Source: Euzebya sp051004735
Lineage (GTDB): Bacteria; Actinomycetota; Nitriliruptoria; Euzebyales; Euzebyaceae
Assembly (NCBI GenBank): GCA_051004735.1
Contig: JBPCKA010000069.1
Span: forward strand, 124,001-188,000
Direction of reading: 5' to 3'
Length of the DNA: 64,000 nucleotides
The notes beneath the pieces were generated by a model, which saw nothing but the letters and a program-made list of their open reading frames with translations, made no database searches and was not told the origin of the DNA. The translations under genes were made by a program, and so were the position numbers. Below, one piece after another: positions 35,697-44,908 of this stretch (position 1 is its first letter; each line of letters starts with the position of its first letter).

Positions 35697-36140
35697 ATGC
35701 GAATCGCCATCGGAGCAGACCACGCCGGCTATGAGCTGAAACAACACCTGTCCTCCACGCTGCGGGAGCTCGGTCACGAGGTGTTGGATCAGGGGACCGA
35801 CTCGACCGAGCGTGTGGACTACCCGCCAATCATGGCAGCGGTCGGGCGGGCGGTCGTCGCGGGTCAGGCTGATCGAGGCATCGTGCTGGGCGGATCGGGC
35901 CAGGGAGAACAAATCGCTGCCAACAAGGTGAACGGCGTGCGGGCGGCCCTGTGCAACGACCTCTACACCGCGCGCATGAGTCGGGCCCATAACGACGCTA
36001 ACGTCTTGGCCCTTGGCGCGCGCATCGTCGCTGCCGCACTGGCCGATGAGATCGTGGCGGTGTGGCTTGCCGAACCTTTCGAAGGTGGTCGCCACACTGC
36101 CAGAATCCAAGGTATCCACGACATCGAATCCCAGAACTGA
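35697..36140 (+). CDS. rpiB: ribose-5-phosphate isomerase B
   Basis: RpiB/LacAB fold of 147 aa: RIAIGADHAGYELK at the start and VLGGSGQGEQIAANKVNGVR in the middle. The GGSGxGEQ sequence is the actinobacterial type in which a Glu replaces the Cys base of E. coli RpiB. SRAHNDANVLALGARIV follows. It interconverts ribose 5-phosphate and ribulose 5-phosphate. glyA follows 25 bp later. Confidence 0.95.
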   Translation: MRIAIGADHAGYELKQHLSSTLRELGHEVLDQGTDSTERVDYPPIMAAVGRAVVAGQADRGIVLGGSGQGEQIAANKVNGVRAALCNDLYTARMSRAHNDANVLALGARIVAAALADEIVAVWLAEPFEGGRHTARIQGIHDIESQN

Positions 36141-36165
36141 CCCATGACGGTCTAGCTTGGTGGGC

Positions 36166-37428
36166 ATGACCTACTACGGCCCCAGCTGGGATCAACTACA
36201 GGCGCAGGACCCCGAGATCGCCCAGGCGATCTCGGGAGAGTTGAACCGACAGCGCACCCACCTGCAGCTGATCGCCTCGGAGAACCTGACCTCACCAGCG
36301 GTGCTGGCGGCGCAGGGCAGCGTGTTGACCAACAAGTACGCCGAGGGCTATCCCGGCAAGCGCTACTACGGTGGCTGTGAGTTCGTCGATGTGGCCGAGA
36401 CGCTGGCGATCCAACGCGCCAAGGACCTGTTCGGCGCCGAGCACGCCAACGTCCAACCGCATGCCGGCGCGCAGGCCAACATGGCGGCCATGTTCGCACT
36501 GGGGGTTCAGCATGGGGACACCGTGCTGGCGATGTCGCTGCCACATGGCGGACACCTCACACATGGGTCCAAGGTCAACTTCAGCGGCAAATGGTTTGAC
36601 ATCGCCGCCTACGGCGTGCGGCAGTCCGACGAGTTGATCGACATGGACCAGGTGCGCTCGATTGCCCTTGAGCGCCGCCCCAAACTGATCATCGCCGGCG
36701 CCACCGCCTATCCCCGGGACTGGGACTTCGAGGGCTTTCGGGCCATCGCCGATGAGGTCGGGGCGGCGTTCATGGTGGACGCGGCCCACTTCATCGGTCT
36801 GGTGGCCGGCGGCGCCCACCGGTCGCCCGTGCCGTTCGCCGACGTGACCACGTTCACCACGCACAAGACGCTGCGTGGGCCCAGAGGTGGGGCCATCCTG
36901 TGCACCGAGGAGCACGCCAAGGCCGTCGACAAGGCGGTATTCCCGATGATGCAGGGAGGGCCGCTGGAACACGTCGTGGCGGCCAAGGCAGTCGCGTTCA
37001 AGGAGGCCATGTCGCCCACGTTCGCTGACTACGCCGCCGGTGTCGTGGCCAACGCACGGGCGCTGGCCGAGGGTTTGGCTGGACAGGACATCCGTATCGT
37101 CAGCGGCGGGACCGACATCCACTACCTGCTGGCCGACCTGCAATCACTTGAGATCACCGGTACCGAGGCCGAGCAGCGTTGTGACGCCGCCGGTATCACC
37201 CTGAACAAGAACGCTATCCCCTACGACCCTCGGCCGCCGATGGTTGCCAGCGGCATCCGGGTTGGCACGGCGGCGGCGACCACCGTGGGCATGGGCACCA
37301 CCGAGATGGCCCAGATCGCAGACCTGATCGCACGTGTCCTTCGCGACGCCGATGAGATCGACACCGTCCGCAAGGAGGTCGCCGAGCTTGCCGGCGCCTT
37401 CCCGGCCTACCCGGACCCGACAGCCTGA
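36166..37428 (+). CDS. glyA: serine hydroxymethyltransferase
   Basis: This PLP enzyme makes glycine and 5,10-methylene-THF from serine. Features: LIASENLTSPAVLAAQGSVL, KYAEGYPGKRYYGGCEFVD, and the PLP lysine in TTFTTHKTLRGPRGG. The ATG at 36166 gives a 420-aa protein of normal length; an upstream GTG (36160) cannot be excluded, as no clear ribosome binding site is seen. It is close to rpiB in many actinobacteria. Confidence 0.96.
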   Translation: MTYYGPSWDQLQAQDPEIAQAISGELNRQRTHLQLIASENLTSPAVLAAQGSVLTNKYAEGYPGKRYYGGCEFVDVAETLAIQRAKDLFGAEHANVQPHAGAQANMAAMFALGVQHGDTVLAMSLPHGGHLTHGSKVNFSGKWFDIAAYGVRQSDELIDMDQVRSIALERRPKLIIAGATAYPRDWDFEGFRAIADEVGAAFMVDAAHFIGLVAGGAHRSPVPFADVTTFTTHKTLRGPRGGAILCTEEHAKAVDKAVFPMMQGGPLEHVVAAKAVAFKEAMSPTFADYAAGVVANARALAEGLAGQDIRIVSGGTDIHYLLADLQSLEITGTEAEQRCDAAGITLNKNAIPYDPRPPMVASGIRVGTAAATTVGMGTTEMAQIADLIARVLRDADEIDTVRKEVAELAGAFPAYPDPTA

Positions 37429-37450
37429 GGATCCGGGCACGTCTGGTGGG

Positions 37451-38458
37451 TCAGCCGCCCGGCGTCATGGTCCGCAGCGGCATCAGTCGGCCAGGTTGCG
37501 CGGGAACCGCAGGGCTGCGGAGTTCGCCACGCAGGATCAGCTGTTCCCTGTGACGGCGTTCGCTGTGGATGAACTGTGCCAGGCGAGCGGGCGTACGCGT
37601 CATGGACTTGGTCACCACCAGGACGTCGAACCCCAGTTCACGTAGGGAGTAAATCCGCGTCCCATCCTTGTCAACGGAGTCGGCGTGCGCCTCCTCGCCG
37701 TAGTACTCGATAACCAGGGCTGCGAACAGGTAGACAAAATCGACCCTGATGTTGGGGGCCAGCACGACCTGGCAATCCGGCGGCGGAGGAAAGGGGCGAA
37801 AGACCTCCTGGAACAGGTCGTACTCAGCGGGGCTCTCATGCTGCAGCGCACCCTGCGCCGCCAGCCCCAGCAGCCTCTTGGCCCCTGCGTGATCCATGGT
37901 CCTCCAGACCTCCACCAACTCAGCCGGCGCAATCCTCAAATCGTTCAGGAGTCGGTACAGCACCGCCCGCACGTCGCGGTCGGACAGGGCCCGCTCGTGC
38001 ATGAGGTCTGCGATCGCGCAGGCTGGACAGGCCACTGGCAGACCCTGATGCCGCTCGACCACAACCCGCTCGAGGTGGCGACGTTGTACGACCGTGAATG
38101 GACGTCCAGCCACTCTGACCTGTCGGCCTGCCCGAACCAGCACGGTGGGCTGGGGTGATGGGATCACCTGACAGCCCGCCGCAAGCAGACCCGCTGCGCC
38201 ACTGATCATGGCCGGTGAAGAGGGCTGCAGACGCGTGAGGTAGGAGACGGCCAGATGGTGTCGCTGCCATGGAGCCTCATCGCCAGGCAGTCGGTACCAC
38301 CCTGGCGCCAACCGCTCCAGAACTCCGCCCCGTACCCAGCCAGCGATTCTGGAGGAGTCAAATCCCATTGCACCAAGGCTGCGGTTGCAGATCAGCCGTC
38401 CCCGAGCAGCCCAAATCTTGTGGACGACCGGGTCGGGCAGGCACACAGGGCGGGACAT
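37451..38458 (-). CDS. AbiEi-type winged-helix protein with DUF559-like C-terminal domain
   Basis: The N terminus (LPDPVVHKIWAARGRLICNR ... GVLERLAPGWYRLPGDE) is the AbiEi antitoxin-like winged helix common in actinobacteria. The C-terminal domain (about 225-320) reads IRVDFVYLFAALVIEYYGEE and FDVLVVTKS, a Vsr/DUF559 nuclease-like fold; the Asp and Glu fit a PD-(D/E)XK core. I prefer the ATG at 38458 to the GTG at 38479, which adds seven residues. No toxin gene (AbiEii) is adjacent, so it is an orphan. Possible roles are regulation or a nuclease-related defence; this is not established. Confidence 0.75.
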   Translation of the reverse strand: MSRPVCLPDPVVHKIWAARGRLICNRSLGAMGFDSSRIAGWVRGGVLERLAPGWYRLPGDEAPWQRHHLAVSYLTRLQPSSPAMISGAAGLLAAGCQVIPSPQPTVLVRAGRQVRVAGRPFTVVQRRHLERVVVERHQGLPVACPACAIADLMHERALSDRDVRAVLYRLLNDLRIAPAELVEVWRTMDHAGAKRLLGLAAQGALQHESPAEYDLFQEVFRPFPPPPDCQVVLAPNIRVDFVYLFAALVIEYYGEEAHADSVDKDGTRIYSLRELGFDVLVVTKSMTRTPARLAQFIHSERRHREQLILRGELRSPAVPAQPGRLMPLRTMTPGG

Positions 38459-38479
38459 GGACTGTGGATCCAACTCCAC

Positions 38480-38787
38480 CTGGACGTCGTGCCGTCACAC
38501 GAATCGCCGGACCCTGTGGATAACAGGCCCTCGGCGTACTCCCCGGCCTCGCGATTGACTACGCAAACAGTCGTGATCGAGTGCAGCTGTAGTCGATGGT
38601 GGGCCAAAGGCGCAGGTCACAGCCCGTTGGCGCACGTAGGTGTAGTCGATGACGAGCGATGGTGTAGTCGATGGTGCTTGGCCTTGGTCGTCTGAGCCAC
38701 GGCTAAAGCCACGAAAAACTCGGTGGAGTCGATGCCCATCGGGCACTGAACGTCGTTGGGCTGCGCGGGTACGGTGAGCGGCCTTCA
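38480..38787. other. 308-bp non-coding gap between divergent genes
   Basis: No convincing ORF is present. The gap holds the GTAGTCGATG repeats listed separately and must carry the promoters of the AbiEi-like gene (leftward) and of the wecA-type gene that precedes the ATP synthase operon (rightward). Confidence 0.6.
38589..38673. repeat. three direct copies of GTAGTCGATG
   Basis: Perfect copies start at 38589, 38642 and 38664; the last two share GGTGTAGTCGATG. A weaker copy (GGAGTCGATG) lies near 38725. The spacings of 53 and 22 nt are about five and two helical turns. They lie upstream of wecA and may be protein binding sites or decayed repeat copies. Confidence 0.5.
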
Positions 38788-39984
38788 ATGGATCCCCTCC
38801 TGACCGATCACCTGATCGTTGCGGCCGTCAGCTTTGTCGTGGTCGTCGTCACGACGCCGGTGGTCAAACGATTGGCGCCCGTGCTTGGTGCGGTCAAGGT
38901 TCCGGGGGAGCGCCACATCCATTCCCGGCCCACGCCGGAACTGGGTGGCCTGGCAATCCTTGCGGGAGTACTCGGGGCGCTGGGTATCGCCACCCGGCTG
39001 GGGGCTTTCGATGAGTTGTTCCGCACGACCTCCGAGCCCGAGACGATCGTCCTGGCTGCCGTCGTCATCACGTTGGTGGGCCTGGTGGATGACACCCGAC
39101 AGCTGGGTCCGGGGGCCAAGTTGGCTGGTCAGATCCTGGCCGCGGGCACCCTGGTCCTGTTCGGGCTGACCATCAACCTCGTCTACGTACCCTTTGGTTC
39201 AGGTGGGATCTTCAGCCTGTCCCCGGATGCTGCCGCATTGCTGACCATCGTGGCGGTGGTCGCGATGATCAACGCGGTCAACCTGGTGGACGGACTGGAC
39301 GGACTGGCTGCGGGGATCGTGGCCATCGCCGCGGGAGCATTGCTGGTTTACATCCAAGTCACGCCACCGGTCACGGACGCTGTCTCATCGGCCAGTCTGA
39401 TTCTTGCGGCGGTCGTCGGGTCCTGTCTGGGGTTCCTGGTCTACAACTTCAATCCGGCCTCGATCTTCATGGGCGACACCGGGGCGATGCTGCTGGGTCT
39501 GCTGTTGGCGTCCGCCGGGGTCAGCGCGATCGGCAACATCTCCGAACCCACCCGGACCGACTTCTTCGTCGCCTCGGTCCCGGTGTTGATTCCCGCCCTG
39601 GTCCTGGCGGTGCCCTTCCTGGACACGGCCCTGGCCATCGTGCGACGGCTGGGCAGTGGCCGCTCCATTTCAAGTCCGGACAAGAAGCACCTGCACCACC
39701 GCCTGGTCGAGATCGGCCACAGCCAGCGACGCGCGGTGCTGATCATGTATTACTGGTCGGTGCTGTTGGCGATCGGAGTCGTCGGATGGGCCATCCTGCC
39801 AAGCCAAACCGTGCTGATCGTCCTGGCCGTGGGCGCCGGAGCGAGCATCCTGGCCACACTTGCGGGGCTGGGGCGAAATCGTGCCCGCCGCAGCAGCGGG
39901 AGGGGAAGTTCTAAAGGGATCGACCCCGACGAAAAGATTGTGTATTATTTCACAAGCGCAAGGAACAAGCGGGACCGGAGGTGA
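38788..39984 (+). CDS. WecA/TagO-type undecaprenyl-phosphate sugar-1-phosphate transferase
   Basis: The 398-aa, roughly 11-helix MraY/WecA-family protein has the catalytic loops LVGLVDDTRQLGP, MINAVNLVDGLDGLAAG and NPASIFMGDTGAMLLG, and the HIHH-type loop KKHLHHRLVEIGHSQR. It starts envelope glycan synthesis by transferring GlcNAc-1-P (or a related sugar) to undecaprenyl phosphate. Its position just before the atp operon is the usual actinobacterial one. The C terminus is basic. Four bases separate its stop from the atpZ-like start. Confidence 0.93.
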   Translation: MDPLLTDHLIVAAVSFVVVVVTTPVVKRLAPVLGAVKVPGERHIHSRPTPELGGLAILAGVLGALGIATRLGAFDELFRTTSEPETIVLAAVVITLVGLVDDTRQLGPGAKLAGQILAAGTLVLFGLTINLVYVPFGSGGIFSLSPDAAALLTIVAVVAMINAVNLVDGLDGLAAGIVAIAAGALLVYIQVTPPVTDAVSSASLILAAVVGSCLGFLVYNFNPASIFMGDTGAMLLGLLLASAGVSAIGNISEPTRTDFFVASVPVLIPALVLAVPFLDTALAIVRRLGSGRSISSPDKKHLHHRLVEIGHSQRRAVLIMYYWSVLLAIGVVGWAILPSQTVLIVLAVGAGASILATLAGLGRNRARRSSGRGSSKGIDPDEKIVYYFTSARNKRDRR

Positions 39985-39988
39985 CTTA

Positions 39989-40402
39989 ATGGCAACTGAC
40001 AATGGTTTAGGAGACTTCCAGGAGACCGACCACGTCGATGACATCGAGTCGGTCTCGCTGGTGACCGGCGCACGGACCACCGCGGCGCACAAGCCCACGT
40101 GGGCCCAGCGCTACGCCGACGGTGCCCAGACCGCCGAGGAGAAGCGGGAGTTGTGGAAAGACTTCGACAACTCCTGGGTGATGGTCAGCGAACTGGTCGG
40201 CGCCACGCTGACCTGGGGTGGCGTGGGGTGGCTGGCGGATCGCCTGCTGGGCCTGGCGCCTCTGTTGATGTCGCTGGGATTCGTCGTCGGATTCTGGTGT
40301 GGCTTCTATCTGATCTGGGGGCGCTCGACCGGGCGTATCACCCGTCACGAGTCGGCCCAGAGCCAGTCGGCCGCAGCGGATCTTGAAGGCCGCGCGGCAT
40401 GA
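39989..40402 (+). CDS. AtpZ/AtpI-like two-helix membrane protein
   Basis: The ATG at 39989 has CGGAGG upstream. Residues 1-60 are hydrophilic and acidic. Two membrane helices follow (VMVSELVGATLTWGGVGWLA and LMSLGFVVGFWCGFYLIWGR) in the AtpZ pattern. AtpZ-type proteins help F-ATPase assembly or Mg2+ supply. It overlaps the next gene by 4 nt and is the first gene of the ATP synthase operon. Confidence 0.8.
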   Translation: MATDNGLGDFQETDHVDDIESVSLVTGARTTAAHKPTWAQRYADGAQTAEEKRELWKDFDNSWVMVSELVGATLTWGGVGWLADRLLGLAPLLMSLGFVVGFWCGFYLIWGRSTGRITRHESAQSQSAAADLEGRAA

Positions 40403-40914
40403 GCCCGGATCTCCCTGCGGCTACGGCGGGATCGTCGGCCGATCTCAGCCCGACTCCGTCCGCACCGGGCTGGAATGATCCGGTCGAACTGCAATTGGCG
40501 CTAGGTGCCCTCAAGTTCCTGGCAGTGGCGGCAGTGCCGGTCGTCGGACTTTCCTGGCTGATCATCGGTCCCACCGGCGCGCTGTCAGCCGGCATCTCCG
40601 TGGCCATCGTGGCCGGCATGTACCTGATGAGCGGGCTGCTGCTGAGCTACGCCGCAAAGTTCGGACCGGGTGCACTGATGGCCGCAGCACTCGGTGGTTT
40701 TGGGCTGCGCCTGGCCATCTATGCTCTACTGCTGGTCCTGCTGACCCCCATACAGAGCATTCACGGTCCGACCCTCGCGGTCACCGCGGCCTGCTTGATC
40801 GTCGCCACCCTTGTCTGGGAGGTGCGCATGGTCAGCAAAATTCCAAACCTGTACTGGATCGATGCCCGGGCGGCCCGATCCACCCCGCCCCAACAACCAA
40901 GGACTTCCGCGTGA
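40399..40914 (+). CDS. atpI: AtpI-like four-helix membrane protein
   Basis: The 171-aa product has four membrane helices (ALKFLAVAAVPVVGLSWLII; SAGISVAIVAGMYLMSGLLL; AALGGFGLRLAIYALLLVLL; TLAVTAACLIVATLVWEVRM). The third helix carries an Arg, as in AtpI. AtpI assists c-ring assembly. The sequence is weakly conserved, so the name rests largely on topology and position between the atpZ-like gene and atpB, both of which it overlaps by 4 nt. Confidence 0.7.
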   Translation: MSPDLPAATAGSSADLSPTPSAPGWNDPVELQLALGALKFLAVAAVPVVGLSWLIIGPTGALSAGISVAIVAGMYLMSGLLLSYAAKFGPGALMAAALGGFGLRLAIYALLLVLLTPIQSIHGPTLAVTAACLIVATLVWEVRMVSKIPNLYWIDARAARSTPPQQPRTSA

Positions 40915-41699
40915 GTTGGCTCCTAGCCTCCGAAGCAGGTCTGAATGACCCGTTTGTTGTCCCCCCGGTCAACGAACTGTTCGAGTTCCCGGCACTGCTC
41001 CTGGAGAACACCCCGTTTGCGATCAACCGCACCGTCATCATCATGCTGTTCGCCACTCTGCTGGTGATCGTGTTCATGGTGTCGCTGTTCCCCGGCAAGG
41101 TCGTGCCGGGCAAGTTGCAGAGCATCGGCGAGACGGTCGTGGACTTCGTCCAGGACCAGATCGCCTACCAGGTGATGGGCGACGCAGGACGGCCATTCGT
41201 GCCGTTTCTGATGACGGTCTTCCTGTTCGTCTATGCCAGCAACCTGTTTGAGATCATCCCGTTTGTGAATTTCCCCCCCACCTCGCGGATGGCCTACCCC
41301 GCGATGGTGACGATCATCATCTACGTGTTGTTCATATTCGTGGGGATCAAGCACCACGGACTTAAGTACTTCAAGGAAGTGGCCTTCCCGCCGGGCGTCC
41401 CGGTGTTCCTGTACATCCTGGTGACACCGATCGAGATCGTGTCCACCTTCATCGTGCGGCCACTGACCCTGGCCGTCCGGCTGTTCGCGAACATGCTGGC
41501 CGGCCACATCATCCTGACGATCATCTTTTTGACCATCCACGCGTTCCTGTTTTCCGGCGCAGGCACGCCAATCGGGCTTGTCGCCCTGGTTGCAAGCCCA
41601 CTGCTGGTCGGCTTCGAAGGTGTCGTGGGCCTGCTGCAGGCCTACATCATCACCATCCTCGCGGCCGTGTATCTGGACAGTTCGATCAACACCCACTAA
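40911..41699 (+). CDS. atpB: ATP synthase F0 subunit a
   Basis: A GTG start overlaps atpI. The 262-aa protein has about six helices. The essential Arg of the proton half-channels is in LTLAVRLFANMLAGHI. FEIIPFVNFPPTSR and TPIEIVSTFIVRP are family segments. It forms the stator side of proton translocation against the c-ring. Confidence 0.96.
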   Translation: MSWLLASEAGLNDPFVVPPVNELFEFPALLLENTPFAINRTVIIMLFATLLVIVFMVSLFPGKVVPGKLQSIGETVVDFVQDQIAYQVMGDAGRPFVPFLMTVFLFVYASNLFEIIPFVNFPPTSRMAYPAMVTIIIYVLFIFVGIKHHGLKYFKEVAFPPGVPVFLYILVTPIEIVSTFIVRPLTLAVRLFANMLAGHIILTIIFLTIHAFLFSGAGTPIGLVALVASPLLVGFEGVVGLLQAYIITILAAVYLDSSINTH

Positions 41700-41794
41700 C
41701 CCGGTCCCGCTCATCCGAGACCAATCACCACGCTGTTTGACGACAGTTCTGACCGTGCCCACACCCAGTGGGCACCTCTAGGAGGACGTTAGTA

Positions 41795-42052
41795 ATGGAC
41801 CCAATCCTGGCAACCGCCATCACCCTTGCGCAGGACTCTGCGGCGGGCCTCGGCACCATCGGCAAGGGCCTTGTGTACGGCCTGGGCGCAATCGGCCCCG
41901 GCATCGGCATCGGCTTCCTGGTCGGTAAGGCCATCGAGGCCATGGCCCGTCAGCCAGAGGCTGCCGGCATGGTCCGGACCACGATGTTCCTGGGTATCGC
42001 CTTCGTCGAGGCCCTGGCGCTGTTCGGCTTCGTGCTGAGCTTCATCATCTAG
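41795..42052 (+). CDS. atpE: ATP synthase F0 subunit c
   Basis: The ATG at 41795 is preceded by AGGAGG. The 85-aa hairpin has the first helix GLGAIGPGIGIGFLVGKAIE, the polar loop ARQPEA and the second helix MFLGIAFVEALALFGFVLSF, with the ion-binding Glu in FVEAL. The residues flanking the Glu are hydrophobic, so this is a proton-type rather than Na+-type c subunit. Confidence 0.96.
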   Translation: MDPILATAITLAQDSAAGLGTIGKGLVYGLGAIGPGIGIGFLVGKAIEAMARQPEAAGMVRTTMFLGIAFVEALALFGFVLSFII

Positions 42053-42090
42053 CTCGACGCCGACCACACCTATCCCACGAAGGAGGCCAC

Positions 42091-42639
42091 ATGCTCGCAA
42101 ACATCATTCTTCTGGCCACTGAAGGCGGTGAAGAGGCAAGCGGTGCACAGATCGTGCTGCCGGCAACCGCCGAGCTGGTCTGGGGCTTCATCGCCTTCGC
42201 CATGCTGTTCGCCATCATCTACATCAAGGTGTGGCCGGCCGTGAACAAGACCTTGGACGAGCGGCGTGCCGCCATCCAAGGTCGTATCGAAGAGGCTGAG
42301 ACCCAACTGGCCGAGGCCGAGAAGGTGCGTCGCACCTACGAGGAAAGCCTTGCCGAAGCACGCACCGAGGCCAATCAGATCGTCGAGGACGCCAAGGCTC
42401 AGGCCGAGCGTCTGAAGGGCGACATCGTGGCCAAGGCGGAAGAGGAAGCTGCGGCGATCAAGAGCCGCGCCGCCGCGGATGCCGAGGCCGAGCGCGGTCG
42501 TGCACTGCAGGAGCTACGCGGCCAGGTGGCCACAATCTCGGTGGACATCGCCTCGAAGATCGTTGGTGCCGAAGTCGATCAGACCCGTCACAACGAGCTG
42601 GTGGACAGCTACATATCGCAGCTGTCGAACCAGAACTGA
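42091..42639 (+). CDS. atpF: ATP synthase F0 subunit b
   Basis: One membrane helix (LVWGFIAFAMLFAIIYIKVW) is followed by a long charged coiled coil from residue 50 to 165 (RIEEAETQLAEAEKVRRTYE onward). 182 aa is normal. It is the peripheral stalk. AAGGAGG stands just before the start. Confidence 0.95.
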   Translation: MLANIILLATEGGEEASGAQIVLPATAELVWGFIAFAMLFAIIYIKVWPAVNKTLDERRAAIQGRIEEAETQLAEAEKVRRTYEESLAEARTEANQIVEDAKAQAERLKGDIVAKAEEEAAAIKSRAAADAEAERGRALQELRGQVATISVDIASKIVGAEVDQTRHNELVDSYISQLSNQN

Positions 42640-42668
42640 TTCGCCAGAACACAGAGGAAGAACCACCA

Positions 42669-43202
42669 ATGGCCGAAGACCTCGCTGTCTCCTATGGCCG
42701 GGCGATTGCCCAGATCGCCCGTGCCGAGGGCGCGGCAGACCGTGTGTCCGACGAGCTGTTTCAGTTCGCCAGCGCGGTCGAGCAGACGCCCGAACTCCGC
42801 GACAAGCTGACCGATTCCTCCATTCCACTGGAGGCCCGCAGTAATGCGGCGGCTGAGCTGTTACAGCGCGCACACCCTGCCACGCTGGCCGTGGTGCAAA
42901 TGTTGATCGGTGCCGATCGAATCCGTCACATCGGCGAGATCGCCGACGCGGCGGTGTCAGAGACAGCCGAGCAGCGCGGTGCGTCCGTCGCGTCGGTGCG
43001 GACCGCCAAGCCATTGACCGACGAGCAACGCGATGCATTGTCGCAGGCCCTGTCCGCACGGGCAGGGCGGCCGGTGGACCTGAAGATCACCGTCGACCCG
43101 GATCTGGTCGGCGGCCTCGTCGTGCAGTTGGGTGACTCGGTCATCGATGGCTCCGTCGCCAAGCGGCTTACCGATCTGCGGTCGAGCCTTTCAAGCGTCT
43201 GA
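42669..43202 (+). CDS. atpH: ATP synthase F1 subunit delta
   Basis: The 177-aa protein has the six-helix N domain (DLAVSYGRAIAQIARAEG) and the family C-terminal signature VDPDLVGGLVVQLGDSVIDG. It links the b stalk to the F1 head. It is a separate normal-length delta, not the b-delta fusion found in mycobacteria, which helps exclude that genus. Confidence 0.95.
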   Translation: MAEDLAVSYGRAIAQIARAEGAADRVSDELFQFASAVEQTPELRDKLTDSSIPLEARSNAAAELLQRAHPATLAVVQMLIGADRIRHIGEIADAAVSETAEQRGASVASVRTAKPLTDEQRDALSQALSARAGRPVDLKITVDPDLVGGLVVQLGDSVIDGSVAKRLTDLRSSLSSV

Positions 43203-43251
43203 GCCGACGCCGTGACATCCCCACGCGTTACACCCCAAAGGAATCCTTGAG

Positions 43252-44874
43252 ATGACAGATCTCTTCAGCGCTGATGACATCACCGCGATCCTCAAGTCCA
43301 AGATCGACGCCTACGAGCCGTCGGTGCGGTCCGAGCAGATCGGTCGGGTACTCGAGTCCGGTGATGGCATCGCCCTGGTGGCTGGCCTTCCGGCTGCCAT
43401 GGCAAACGAACTGCTGGACTTTGGCGTGGGCCACGACGGACGCCAACTGCTGGGCCTGGCGTTGAACCTGGACGAGAGCTCGATCGGTTGCGTCATCCTG
43501 GGGGACGCCTCCAGCGTGGAAGAGGGCGACGTCGTCAAGCCCACCGGTCGGGTCCTCAGCGTCCAGGTCGGCGATGCCTACCTTGGTCGCGTGGTGGATC
43601 CGCTGGGTCGTCCCATCGACGGCAAAGGCCCGCTGGATGAGTCCAAGTTGGACGGCACCCGTGGACTTGAGGTCCAGGCTGCCTCCGTCGTTGAGCGCCA
43701 GCCCGTCCGGGAGCCGTTGCAGACCGGCATCAAGGCCATCGATGCCATGACCCCCATCGGTCGAGGGCAACGTCAGCTGGTCATCGGTGACCGCCAGACC
43801 GGCAAGACCGCCGTGTGCGTGGACACCATCATCAACCAGCGCGCCAACTGGGAGTCCGGGGATCCCGACAAGCAGGTCAAGTGCATCTACGTCGCCATCG
43901 GGCAGAAGGGTTCAACGATCGCCGAGGTCGTGAACAAGCTGGACGAGTACGGCGCGATGGACTACACCTGCGTCGTGTCCGCGGCCGCGTCCACCCCGGC
44001 CCCGCTGCAGTACCTGGCCCCCTACACCGGTGCGGCCATCGGCAACTACTGGATGTACAAGGGCCAACACGCCCTGGCGGTCTATGACGACCTGTCCAAG
44101 CAGGCCGACGCCTACCGGCAGATCTCACTCCTGCTGCGCCGCCCCCCGGGGCGTGAGGCCTACCCCGGCGACGTGTTCTACCTCCACTCCCGTCTGCTGG
44201 AACGTGCTGCCAAGCTGTCCGATGAACTGGGCGCCGGCTCGATGACCGCGCTGCCGATCATCGAGACCAAGGGTGGCGACGTCAGCGCGTTCATCCCGAC
44301 CAACGTCATCTCGATCACCGACGGCCAGATCTACCTCGAAACCGACCTGTTTCTGCAGGGCGTCCGCCCAGCCATCAACGTGGGCATCTCGGTGTCGCGA
44401 GTAGGCGGCTCGGCCCAGCCCAAGCCCATGCGTAAGGTCTCGGGAACCTTGCGAACCGACTTGGCCCAGTACCGCGAACTTGAAGCCTTCGCCCAGTTCG
44501 GCTCGGAATTGGACAAGGTGTCTCAGCAACAGATCGACCGTGGCCGACGCACGGTGGAGGTATTGAAGCAGGGGCAGTACCAGCCGGCCAGCAGCGCCGA
44601 TCAGGTGCTGGCGATCTGGGCGACGGGCCAGGGCTACCTGGACGACATCCCTGTTGAGGACGCCAAGCGGTTTGAGTTGGAACTGCGTGAGTACTTCGCC
44701 ACCCGCCACTCCGACGTAATTGACAGCGTGGAGTCCGGCGATTTCTCCGAGGAGATCGTTGAGCAGATGAAGTCGGGAGTCGAGGCGTTCAAGAGCAACT
44801 TCCAGACCTCGGAGTCCGATGAGGACGACGACGACCACGTGACCATGGAAAACCTGGACACGTTGAACAGCTAA
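43252..44874 (+). CDS. atpA: ATP synthase F1 subunit alpha
   Basis: 540 aa, with P-loop GDRQTGKT, the VGRVVDPLGRPIDG segment, and the alpha/beta signature PAINVGISVSRVGGSAQ with the catalytic-interface Arg. The C terminus extends in an acidic tail (ESDEDDDDHVTMENLD). It is the non-catalytic nucleotide subunit of F1. Confidence 0.97.
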   Translation: MTDLFSADDITAILKSKIDAYEPSVRSEQIGRVLESGDGIALVAGLPAAMANELLDFGVGHDGRQLLGLALNLDESSIGCVILGDASSVEEGDVVKPTGRVLSVQVGDAYLGRVVDPLGRPIDGKGPLDESKLDGTRGLEVQAASVVERQPVREPLQTGIKAIDAMTPIGRGQRQLVIGDRQTGKTAVCVDTIINQRANWESGDPDKQVKCIYVAIGQKGSTIAEVVNKLDEYGAMDYTCVVSAAASTPAPLQYLAPYTGAAIGNYWMYKGQHALAVYDDLSKQADAYRQISLLLRRPPGREAYPGDVFYLHSRLLERAAKLSDELGAGSMTALPIIETKGGDVSAFIPTNVISITDGQIYLETDLFLQGVRPAINVGISVSRVGGSAQPKPMRKVSGTLRTDLAQYRELEAFAQFGSELDKVSQQQIDRGRRTVEVLKQGQYQPASSADQVLAIWATGQGYLDDIPVEDAKRFELELREYFATRHSDVIDSVESGDFSEEIVEQMKSGVEAFKSNFQTSESDEDDDDHVTMENLDTLNS

Positions 44875-44908
44875 GCCAACCTCACCCCCACGCTAGGACC
44901 CCTCACCC

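Noticed and set aside
38480..38787. CRISPR array in the repeat-bearing gap
   Set aside because: The repeat core is only 10-13 bp, spacing is irregular (53, 22 and about 61 nt), and there are no cas genes.
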